Shown one piece after another: positions 17,792 through 24,531 of a stretch of DNA of 64,000 bases. The stretch's first letter is position 1, and every line of letters begins with the position of its first letter. The position numbers and the translations under genes are program-made. The notes beneath the pieces were generated by a model that saw nothing but the letters and a program-made list of their open reading frames with translations, made no database searches and was not told the DNA's origin. This stretch comes from Clostridiales bacterium (GTDB taxonomy: Bacteria; Bacillota; Clostridia; Christensenellales; CAG-138): positions 83,769 through 147,768 of the forward strand of contig JAILNX010000027.1 in assembly GCA_024691085.1 (NCBI GenBank), written 5' to 3'.

Positions 17792-18403
17792 ATGAAGCTC
17801 ATCATCGCGTCGAACAATTCACATAAGATCGCGGAGATCAAGTCGATACTCGGCGAAAGATTCGAGGACGTCCTCGGCATGCGCGAGGCGGGGCTCGAGC
17901 TTGACGTTGAGGAAAACGCCCCGACGCTCGAAGGAAACGCCCGCAAGAAGGCCGAAGAGGTCTACGCCCTCGCCGATTCAATGGGCGTCCTTTCCTTTGG
18001 CGACGCGGTGCTCGCGGACGATACCGGGCTTCTGGTCGACGCGCTTAACGGCGCTCCCGGCGTGCGCTCCGCAAGGTTTGCGACCGACGGTCACGACGAC
18101 GCCGCCAACAGAAAAAAGCTCCTTGAGGAGCTTCGCGGCGTTCCCGACGAAGAGCGCTCGGCGCATTTTGCGACGGCGATGGTACTGAAGATCAAGGGCG
18201 CGAAGGACATCGAGGCGACAGGCCGCGTGTTCGGGCGCATCACGAATGAGGAGCGCGGCGAGAACGGCTTCGGCTACGACTCGCTCTTCCTCTACGAGCC
18301 CTGGGGAAAGACCTTTGCCGAGGTCGGCCCAGAAGGGAAGAATCTGGTAAGCCACAGGAAGAACGCGCTCGCGCTCGTCCTTGCGGCGTTAAAAGAGGCA
18401 TGA
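17792..18403 (+). CDS. rdgB: XTP/dITP diphosphatase
   Basis: 203 aa. Ham1/RdgB enzyme that hydrolyses non-canonical purine NTPs (XTP, dITP) to the monophosphate. Motifs: IIASNNSHKIAEIKSIL at the start, TLEGNARKKAEE, LADDTGLLVDALNGAPGVRS, ENGFGYDSLF, and the end VSHRKNAL. Starts 2 bp after the lyase stop and overlaps the phosphodiesterase start by 4 bp. Confidence 0.95.
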   Translation: MKLIIASNNSHKIAEIKSILGERFEDVLGMREAGLELDVEENAPTLEGNARKKAEEVYALADSMGVLSFGDAVLADDTGLLVDALNGAPGVRSARFATDGHDDAANRKKLLEELRGVPDEERSAHFATAMVLKIKGAKDIEATGRVFGRITNEERGENGFGYDSLFLYEPWGKTFAEVGPEGKNLVSHRKNALALVLAALKEA

Positions 18404-18918
18404 CGCGGATAGGCGTCATATCGGATACGCACGGGTCGCCCGCGTCCATTTCCGCCGCTGTACGGGCGGCGGGCGAGGTCGACGGCTGGTTTCATTTGGG
18501 GGACTGCGCCTCGGACGCGAAGCGGCTCCGCGAACTGACGGGCTTGCCCGTCTTTTCCGTTTTGGGAAACTGCGACGGGTATTCCGTCCCCGACGCGGTC
18601 GAGGACAGCTTCCTTTCGGGTGAAAAAGGGCCCGCTTCCGAGCGCGTCGTCACCGTGGAGAGAGCGCGGATATTCCTCACTCACGGGCATCACTACGACG
18701 TGGACATGGGCCCGTGGACGCTCTCCTACCGCGCAGAGGAGCTAAACGCCTCCGCCGCGCTTTATGGGCACACGCACAGGGCTTTTCTTTCGGCATACGG
18801 GAAGGTATTGATACTGAATCCCGGCAGCCCCTCCCGCCCGCGCGGGCTTTCGAAGCCCGGCTTCGCGATACTCGAGGTGAACGGGAGCGACGTGAATGCG
18901 AGGCTTATTACATTATAA
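18400..18918 (+). CDS. YfcE/MJ0936-type metallophosphoesterase
   Basis: 172 aa. Small calcineurin-like phosphodiesterase. Metal motifs: GVISDTHG (residues 5-12), LGDC near 38, GNCD near 57, THGHHYDV near 94 and YGHTHRA near 122. It commonly sits next to rdgB in Firmicutes. Ends just upstream of the disrupted terminator and MITE-like element. Confidence 0.93.
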   Translation: MTRIGVISDTHGSPASISAAVRAAGEVDGWFHLGDCASDAKRLRELTGLPVFSVLGNCDGYSVPDAVEDSFLSGEKGPASERVVTVERARIFLTHGHHYDVDMGPWTLSYRAEELNASAALYGHTHRAFLSAYGKVLILNPGSPSRPRGLSKPGFAILEVNGSDVNARLITL

Positions 18919-18920
18919 AC

Positions 18921-19212
18921 AAAAAAAGCGGTTTTGGGCGCATTCACATAAGGATACACAGCCTCAAAAGGTATCTTTTCGCGCCGCGCTTCGTTGAAAA
19001 TGCTCGAAAGACTCTCCGAGTATTCCTGCGCTTTTCGCCTTGCGCGGCACAAAAATCTCCTCTTTTGAGACGCTTCGCGGTTTTCGGCGGACATAAAAAA
19101 TACCTGAAGTGCAATTGATTGCACTCCGGGTATTTTGTTTTATCTAAGCCATTTTTCACCGCCGAAAACCTATGTCTCCTTAAGTGAATGCACCCTTGAT
19201 AACCGCTTTTTT
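18921..19212. terminator. Bidirectional terminator split by an insertion
   Basis: The arms AAAAAAAGCGGTT (18921-18933) and AACCGCTTTTTT (19201-19212) are complementary. With the 260-bp element between them removed, plus one copy of TT, they form one compact terminator with loop TTGAT between the convergent phosphodiesterase and greA genes. Confidence 0.75.
18936..19195. mobile_element. MITE-like element, 260 bp
   Basis: Terminal inverted repeats of about 26 bp. The left end starts GGGCGCATTCACATAAGGAT; the right end, reversed, starts GGGTGCATTCACTTAAGGAG. They agree at about 23 of 26 positions. TT occurs on both sides and may be a 2-bp target duplication. Inside are a GGTTTTCGGCGG/CCGCCGAAAACC pair and a hairpin around GTGCAATTGATTGCAC. 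No coding capacity. Confidence 0.75.
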
Positions 19213-19222
19213 ATTTCTCTTA

Positions 19223-19693
19223 TCAGTCCTTGACGGCCTTGATCGCAAGGTGGACAATACCGCCCGGAGTCGCGACCTCGACGGTCTCGCCGACCTTATG
19301 CCCGATGAGAGCGGCGCCGACGGGAGAGTTGTTGGAGATGCGGCCCTTGAAGGGATCTGCCTCGGCCGCGCCGACGATCTGATACTCGAGCTCGCGCTTC
19401 AGCTCCTTGTGACGGAGCGTGACGGTGGAGCCGACCGCGACGGTATTCTTTGCGGAAGCCTCGCTGCCAATGACGATGGCGTTTTTGAGCATCGCCTCGA
19501 CCTCGGCGATCTCATACTCGTTCTTCGCCTGAAGCTCCTTCGCGGCGTCGTACTCGGCGTTCTCGGACAGGTCGCCCTGCGCCCTCGCCTCGGAAATGAG
19601 CTCCGCTATCTCGGTGCGGCGAATGTTTTTAAGGTATGCAAGCTTATCGTCCAGTTCTTTCTTGCCTTCCGGAGTCAAATAAACCTCTGCCAT
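19223..19693 (-). CDS. greA: Transcription elongation factor GreA
   Basis: 156 aa, standard length. GreA enters the RNA polymerase secondary channel and stimulates cleavage of backtracked RNA. The coiled-coil N-domain ends in the acidic tip ARAQGDLSENAEYDAAKE; the C-terminal FKBP-like domain has DPFKGRISNNSPVGAALIG and GETVEVATPGG. A perfect consensus promoter lies upstream. Confidence 0.97.
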   Translation of the reverse strand: MAEVYLTPEGKKELDDKLAYLKNIRRTEIAELISEARAQGDLSENAEYDAAKELQAKNEYEIAEVEAMLKNAIVIGSEASAKNTVAVGSTVTLRHKELKRELEYQIVGAAEADPFKGRISNNSPVGAALIGHKVGETVEVATPGGIVHLAIKAVKD

Positions 19694-19743
19694 TTAAGTA
19701 TTCCTTTCGAAAAAACAAAGTGAAGCGGGATGTCCGCCTATGC

Positions 19744-19772
19744 ATTATAGTAAGCTATTCCTGCGTTGTCAA
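19744..19772 (-). promoter_or_regulatory. Consensus promoter of greA
   Basis: Minus strand TTGACA (19767-19772), 17-bp spacer, TATAAT (19744-19749). The -35 lies inside the last codons of dus (stop 19755). Confidence 0.9.
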
Positions 19773-20738
19773 GAGCGAATCCCGGTATTTTCTCAATATG
19801 CCGAGCATTTCGTCGGGGGTTTTCGCGGTATTGACCGCCCTTCTTACGTCGAGCGCGCCCCGCATGCCCTTCGTGTACCACGACATGTGCTTCCTAAGCT
19901 CCGGGAAGAGCCTCGGATCCTTCCACTCAAGGAAGCGCTCCGCGTGGCGCACCGCCTCGCTCATGCGTTCAAAATCGGTCGGCGGCGTGTACGGCCCGCC
20001 CGAAAGCGCGGCGCGTATCTCTTCGAAAATAAAGGGATTCCCCTCGGCGCCCCTCGCGACCATAACGCCCGCGCAGCCGGTCTCTTCAAGCATACGCTTC
20101 GCCGACTCGCCCGAGAAGATATCGCCGTTCCCGAGTACGGGGATCGAGACCGCGTTCACGACCTCCCCGATGATCTCCCTGTCCGCCTCGCCGTGATAGA
20201 GCTGCTCGCGCGTGCGTCCGTGAACGGAGACGAGGCTCGCGCCGCTCTCCTCCATCGCCCTCGCGAACTCGACGGCGTTGACGTGATCGTCGTCCCAGCC
20301 CTTTCTGAACTTGCAGCTTACGGGGAGGGCGGTCGCCCTTGCCGCGGCGTACATGACGGCAGCCGCCTTTTTCACGTCGAGCATCAGCGCGGAGCCCTCG
20401 CCGTTTCCCGTTATCTTCGGCATGGGGCAGCCCATGTTGATGTCGATCATGGAAACGTCGCCCGGGTACCCATCTGCGATCCTCTTTATCATATCCGCGA
20501 CGATCTTAGGCTCCGAGCCGAAGAGCTGCACGGCGCAGGGCTTTTCGTTTTCGGCGGCGTGAAGCAGCGCCTCGGTCTTTTTTCCGCCGTACATGAGCCC
20601 CTTGGCGCTGACCATTTCGGTGTAAGTGAAATCACAGCCGTGCTCAACGCAGATACTGCGGAACACGGCGTCGGTTACTCCCGCCATCGGCGCGAGCACC
20701 GCGGGCGGATCGTGTTTTTTGAATACGGGAAGCGTCAA
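19755..20738 (-). CDS. dus: tRNA-dihydrouridine synthase (Dus family)
   Basis: 327 aa. FMN enzyme that reduces uridines in tRNA. Motifs: LAPMAGVTDAVFRSIC at the start, FTYTEMVSAKGL, INMGCPMPKI (active-site Cys), SCKFRKGWDD, SVHGRTREQLYHG, VLGNGDI. No ATG fits. A TTG at 20738 overlaps the upstream stop (TTGA) with GGAGA 10 bp before it and gives the family N-terminus LPVFKKHDPPAVLAPMAG. Last gene of the dapF operon. Confidence 0.92.
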   Translation of the reverse strand: MTLPVFKKHDPPAVLAPMAGVTDAVFRSICVEHGCDFTYTEMVSAKGLMYGGKKTEALLHAAENEKPCAVQLFGSEPKIVADMIKRIADGYPGDVSMIDINMGCPMPKITGNGEGSALMLDVKKAAAVMYAAARATALPVSCKFRKGWDDDHVNAVEFARAMEESGASLVSVHGRTREQLYHGEADREIIGEVVNAVSIPVLGNGDIFSGESAKRMLEETGCAGVMVARGAEGNPFIFEEIRAALSGGPYTPPTDFERMSEAVRHAERFLEWKDPRLFPELRKHMSWYTKGMRGALDVRRAVNTAKTPDEMLGILRKYRDSLLTTQE

Positions 20739-21310
20739 TTCGATTGCGTCTCCATTTTGCTCATGTCGGGCGTAGCCGCGGGCTCCGCCTCGGGTTCGAC
20801 CTCGATGACGTCGATCGAGTCGATGAGCCAGCGCCCGTCGACCTTGATAAGGTGCACGCGGGAAAGGGTACTCGTCCACGCGGGCATGGGCGCGGTTATC
20901 TCCTCGGAAACGGGAGCGCCGGTGATGGTCGGGATCCTCTCCTCATAGGTGATATAGCCGGACTTCGACCACGGGAAGACGCTCACGCCCTTGATCTCAT
21001 ACCTGTAATCGAAGTTGTCTACGATGAAATCCGAATACGGCTTTTCGTTCAGAAGCGAGTCGTAGATCAGAAAGTTCAGCGTGAAGTGCTGCTCGAGATC
21101 GGAGGACGAGCCGTTTTTTAAAATCGTATCGGCGCGAAGCTCCATGCCCTCGGTCACGATAATGTACATATTGCTTATGTACATCGCCTCGGTAAAAACG
21201 GCGAAAGCCGCCGCGAGCAGCAGACTTACGATTATTACTGCGCGGAGCACGAACCATATTGAGCGCCGGACGGTGCCGAGCGGGTTGGATCTTTCCCTGT
21301 TTTTAGCCAT
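20735..21310 (-). CDS. Hypothetical membrane-anchored protein
   Basis: 191 aa, no family recognised. A basic start is followed by one membrane helix (about 19-45, WFVLRAVIIVSLLLAAAFAV). The rest is an extracytoplasmic region rich in Tyr/Ser/Thr with a LIKVDGRWLIDSIDV segment typical of small alpha-beta (SnoaL/NTF2-like) lipoprotein domains, then an acidic Pro/Glu tail. Overlaps the TSCPD gene by 8 bp and dus by 4 bp, so it is in the dapF operon. Role unknown. Confidence 0.6.
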   Translation of the reverse strand: MAKNRERSNPLGTVRRSIWFVLRAVIIVSLLLAAAFAVFTEAMYISNMYIIVTEGMELRADTILKNGSSSDLEQHFTLNFLIYDSLLNEKPYSDFIVDNFDYRYEIKGVSVFPWSKSGYITYEERIPTITGAPVSEEITAPMPAWTSTLSRVHLIKVDGRWLIDSIDVIEVEPEAEPAATPDMSKMETQSN

Positions 21311-21551
21311 TTATCGCCTTTTTGATCGCCCTTGCGAGCTGGTCGCCGCAGGAGGTGGGGCCGCCGCCGCAGCTGATGCCCTCGAGCCTTTCGACGGCGA
21401 AATCGGTGGAAGCGCCCTCGAGGAGGGAGCCGATCGCCTTAAGATTGCCGTTGCAGCCGTTGGTGAAGACTATGTTGTGGAGCTTGCCGTCCACGATGTC
21501 GAAATCGATCATGGTGGAGCAGGTGCCCGAAGTTTTGTAGGTGTAATGCAT
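21303..21551 (-). CDS. TIGR03905-type TSCPD domain protein
   Basis: 82 aa. Contains VFTNGCNGNLKAIGSLLEG and CGGGPTSCGDQLARAI, matching the TSCPD domain, which also occurs at the end of some vitamin B12-dependent ribonucleotide reductases. The small stand-alone proteins have no proven function; the Cys residues could bind metal. Between dapF (15 bp away) and the membrane protein. Confidence 0.85.
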   Translation of the reverse strand: MHYTYKTSGTCSTMIDFDIVDGKLHNIVFTNGCNGNLKAIGSLLEGASTDFAVERLEGISCGGGPTSCGDQLARAIKKAING

Positions 21552-21566
21552 ATTCAGCCTTTCCTT

Positions 21567-22409
21567 TTAGATAATGACCCTGCCCTCGAAAACCCTTTCG
21601 GCGGGGCCGGACATGAAGATATTGTTTTCGCCGTCCCATTCGATGCGAAGAGCGCCTAACGGAACGCGTACGGTGACGACCTTGTCGGTGAGTCCCGACC
21701 TTATGCACGCCGCCGCCGCGGCGGTCGCGCCCGTGCCGCAGCAGAGGGTGACTCCGCAGCCGCGCTCCCAGGTCCTCAATACGACGGTTCGGCGGTCCTC
21801 AACCTCGACGAACGAGACGTTGGTCTTTTCGGGGAAGTAGGGATGATGCTCGAGCGGGAGCCCGTATTTTTCAAGGTCGAGCGTGCGTACGTCGTCGACG
21901 AATACGATGAGCTGCGGTATGCCCGAATTGACGGCGGTCGCGATGAAGGTCCTGTCCGCCGACTCGATGGGCTGCATTATGAACTCGTCCATGCCGCAGT
22001 CCATGGGGATGTCGCCCGTTAAAAACTTCGGCACGCCCATATCGACGCGGACAGCCTTGACCTCGCCGTCCATAGTTAATAGCTGCGGACGCTTTACGCC
22101 CGAGAGCGTTTCGACGGTGAACCCGTCGTGCGGTATCATGCCCGACTCGAACACCACGCGCGAGAAGCAGCGGATGCCGTTGCCGCACATCTCGGCCTGC
22201 GTGCCGTCGGAGTTGTAGACCAGCATCGCGATATCCGCGATATCCGAATCCTTCGCTACCAAGAGGCAGTCGCCGCCGATGCCCGTGCGCCTGTTGCACA
22301 GTTTTCTCGCCACGCGGGGCATATCGTAGGGGGCTATCTCGCCCGCGCGGTCGTCGATGACGATCATATCGTTGCCGAGACCGTGGAGCTTATAAAAATA
22401 CTTTTCCAT
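21567..22409 (-). CDS. dapF: Diaminopimelate epimerase
   Basis: 280 aa. Converts LL- to meso-diaminopimelate for lysine and peptidoglycan. The two catalytic Cys are seen in AEMCGNGIRCF (Cys74) and in RGCGVTLCCGTGATA near residue 220. N-terminus KYFYKLHGLGNDMIVID is typical. First gene of dapF - TSCPD - membrane protein - dus. GGAGG lies before the ATG. Confidence 0.97.
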   Translation of the reverse strand: MEKYFYKLHGLGNDMIVIDDRAGEIAPYDMPRVARKLCNRRTGIGGDCLLVAKDSDIADIAMLVYNSDGTQAEMCGNGIRCFSRVVFESGMIPHDGFTVETLSGVKRPQLLTMDGEVKAVRVDMGVPKFLTGDIPMDCGMDEFIMQPIESADRTFIATAVNSGIPQLIVFVDDVRTLDLEKYGLPLEHHPYFPEKTNVSFVEVEDRRTVVLRTWERGCGVTLCCGTGATAAAAACIRSGLTDKVVTVRVPLGALRIEWDGENNIFMSGPAERVFEGRVII

Positions 22410-22442
22410 ATTTCCTCCGGTTCAAAAAGAGCCTGTCTTAGT

Positions 22443-22471
22443 ATTATAACCCTATTAGGCTCAGTCCGCAA
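22443..22471 (-). promoter_or_regulatory. Promoter of the dapF operon
   Basis: Minus strand TTGCGG (22466-22471), 17-bp spacer, TATAAT (22443-22448). The -35 region overlaps the end of the upstream amylase gene (stop at 22461). Confidence 0.75.
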
Positions 22472-24416
22472 GTCCCCGTTCCCTCAAAAGCACGGCGAAG
22501 CCGTTCGCGGGGACGGTGACGGTCAGCCTGCCGTCAAACGAGGCGCGCCTGCCGGTCACGGCGTTTAAGTATTCGCCCCGAAGGAGCGGATCGGTCTCGC
22601 CCTCATGAAAATCGTCCGCCGTCAGCGCGACTGTGCGGGCGGCGCCGCGGTTCACGACCGTTATCGTCTCGTCCTCCCCCAGCCTCCTCAATATCGCGAA
22701 AACGTCCCTCCCGGAAACGGCAAAGGCGGTAAGTCCCTCGCGGAACGCCCGGTTGCCCGCGCGGACGGAGGTCAGCGATCGGTAATGCGCGAGGAGCTCG
22801 GGATCCTCTTCTCCCCACGGGTAGGGCCTTCTGCAGAACGGATCGGAAAGTCCGGTGAGCCCGGCCTCGTCGCCGTAATAGATGCAGGGCGTAAAGGGCA
22901 TGGCAAACTGCAGGGCGGAAGCCTGCTTGAGCCGCTTTTTGCCGAGCGCCGCGTTTTCGGGCGAAGGCTCCCAGGCAGCCTGTTTTTCACGGGGCAGCGC
23001 GTCCTTTTCGGGAGCGCCGGAGAGCACGGAGAGTATGCGCATCGTGTCGTGCGAGCCCAAAAACCCCAGCTGCGCGCGCATGAAGTCCCTGGGATACCCC
23101 TCGAGCTGGGCGCCGAGCGCCGCCCTTATGCCGTTCGCGTCCGTTTTCCCCATAAGGAAATCGACAGTCGCCTCCATGAAGGGGTAGTCCATTACGCCGT
23201 CCAGCTCCTCGCCGTTCACGTATTCGCGGCGGCGCCCGAAGCAGTCGGTCTTCAATACCGCGTCCTCCCAGACCTCGCCGATCAGCACGGCCTCGGGGTC
23301 TATCGCCTTGAGCCTCAGCCTTAAAAACTTTATGAACTCGTCGGGGAGCTCGTCGGCGACGTCGAGCCGCCAGCCGTTCGCCCCGAGCCTGATCCATTTT
23401 TCGAGCACCTTCGCGACGAAATCCATGTAGGACGGCGTCAGCTCGTTGACCTCGGGAAGCGTCTCGAAGTCCCACCAGCAGCGGAAGCCGTTCTTATAGC
23501 GCGGGGAGAAATCGTACCACTCGCGGTAGGGCGAGGTCTTGTTTCCGAACGCGCCCTTGCCGTAGGTGCCGCGCCTGTCGAAGTAGCGGCTGTCGTCGCC
23601 CGTATGGGAGAACACGCCGTCGAGTATCAGCTTTATGCCCGCCTTCTTAAGCTCCTCGCAGAGATCGGTGAAATCCTCCTCGGTGCCGAGAAGCGGGTCT
23701 ATCCGCATGTAATCCGATATCGAATAGCGGTGGTTATACGGCGATTCGAAAATGGGATTTAAGTATAAAACGTCAACGAAAAGGGACTTAAAATACGGAA
23801 TACGGTCAATTATGCCCCTAATGTTGCCCAAATAGTAGTCGGATGGGCTGTAGTACTTTTCGCCCGCGCGTGGCAGGAAGTCGACCTCCTCGTTCCAGCG
23901 CTTCTCGGTGATGCGCCTGCCCATGCTCCTGTGATACGCGAGAGCGGACGAAAGAGATGGATACGCGCCGACGGCGAAGCGGTCGGGGAACGCCTGGTAG
24001 GCGATCCCGCCCATGAACGCCTCGGGAGCCTTGAAATCCTTCTTGACGACCGTTATGCGGAAATCGTGCGGAACGTCCTTCGTGAGCCTGCACTCGCCCG
24101 AGCGGAGCACGCCGTCCTTCGCGCCTGCATAGAAGAGCTCGCCGTTCACCGTGACGCGGAAATTGTACCACATTATCGCCGGCGCCGCGGGAGCCTCGGC
24201 CGTGAACTCGAACACGGTGAAGCCGTCCTTAACGTACCGCGCGCCGTCAAGATAGCGGTCGGTCCTGTCCCATATGCGGAGCACGACGGAAGCGTTCGCG
24301 GCGTCTGCGCCCGAAAGATAAAGTCTGAGCGTGACCTCTTCGCCCTCTTTGAGCGCGCCGAAGGGCTCGCGGTAAACGCGCGACCTTGAATCATGAATTG
24401 CGTGAAGATCCGGCAT
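22461..24416 (-). CDS. GH13 alpha-glucan hydrolase (neopullulanase / alpha-amylase type), intracellular
   Basis: 651 aa. No signal peptide. Residues 1-130 look like a CBM34-type beta domain, as in neopullulanase/cyclomaltodextrinase. The barrel carries region I LDGVFSHTG, region II GWRLDVADE (Asp nucleophile), region III GEVWED (Glu acid/base) and region IV FLGSHDT. A short beta C-domain ends the protein. Likely trims maltodextrins or pullulan fragments taken into the cell. It follows the secreted-type pullulanase (24532-27159), with a terminator between them. Confidence 0.92.
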   Translation of the reverse strand: MPDLHAIHDSRSRVYREPFGALKEGEEVTLRLYLSGADAANASVVLRIWDRTDRYLDGARYVKDGFTVFEFTAEAPAAPAIMWYNFRVTVNGELFYAGAKDGVLRSGECRLTKDVPHDFRITVVKKDFKAPEAFMGGIAYQAFPDRFAVGAYPSLSSALAYHRSMGRRITEKRWNEEVDFLPRAGEKYYSPSDYYLGNIRGIIDRIPYFKSLFVDVLYLNPIFESPYNHRYSISDYMRIDPLLGTEEDFTDLCEELKKAGIKLILDGVFSHTGDDSRYFDRRGTYGKGAFGNKTSPYREWYDFSPRYKNGFRCWWDFETLPEVNELTPSYMDFVAKVLEKWIRLGANGWRLDVADELPDEFIKFLRLRLKAIDPEAVLIGEVWEDAVLKTDCFGRRREYVNGEELDGVMDYPFMEATVDFLMGKTDANGIRAALGAQLEGYPRDFMRAQLGFLGSHDTMRILSVLSGAPEKDALPREKQAAWEPSPENAALGKKRLKQASALQFAMPFTPCIYYGDEAGLTGLSDPFCRRPYPWGEEDPELLAHYRSLTSVRAGNRAFREGLTAFAVSGRDVFAILRRLGEDETITVVNRGAARTVALTADDFHEGETDPLLRGEYLNAVTGRRASFDGRLTVTVPANGFAVLLRERGLAD

Positions 24417-24485
24417 AGCCGCCTCCTGATCCGTTATTTCCTAGGATTATATCACATTTTTCGCTTCCGCTCAACAGTAAGCGTC

Positions 24486-24516
24486 AAAAAGCCGCGCAGG
24501 GGAAAACCCGCGCGGC
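24486..24516 (-). terminator. Terminator of the pullulanase gene
   Basis: GCCGCGC/GCGCGGC hairpin (24491-24516), then TTTTT on the minus strand. Confidence 0.88.
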
Positions 24517-24531
24517 ATAAATACTGTTCCG

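Noticed and set aside
18944-19159. Minus-strand small gene inside the 260-bp element
   Set aside because: Basic, Cys/Arg-rich translation with no ribosome site; the region is better explained by inverted-repeat structure.
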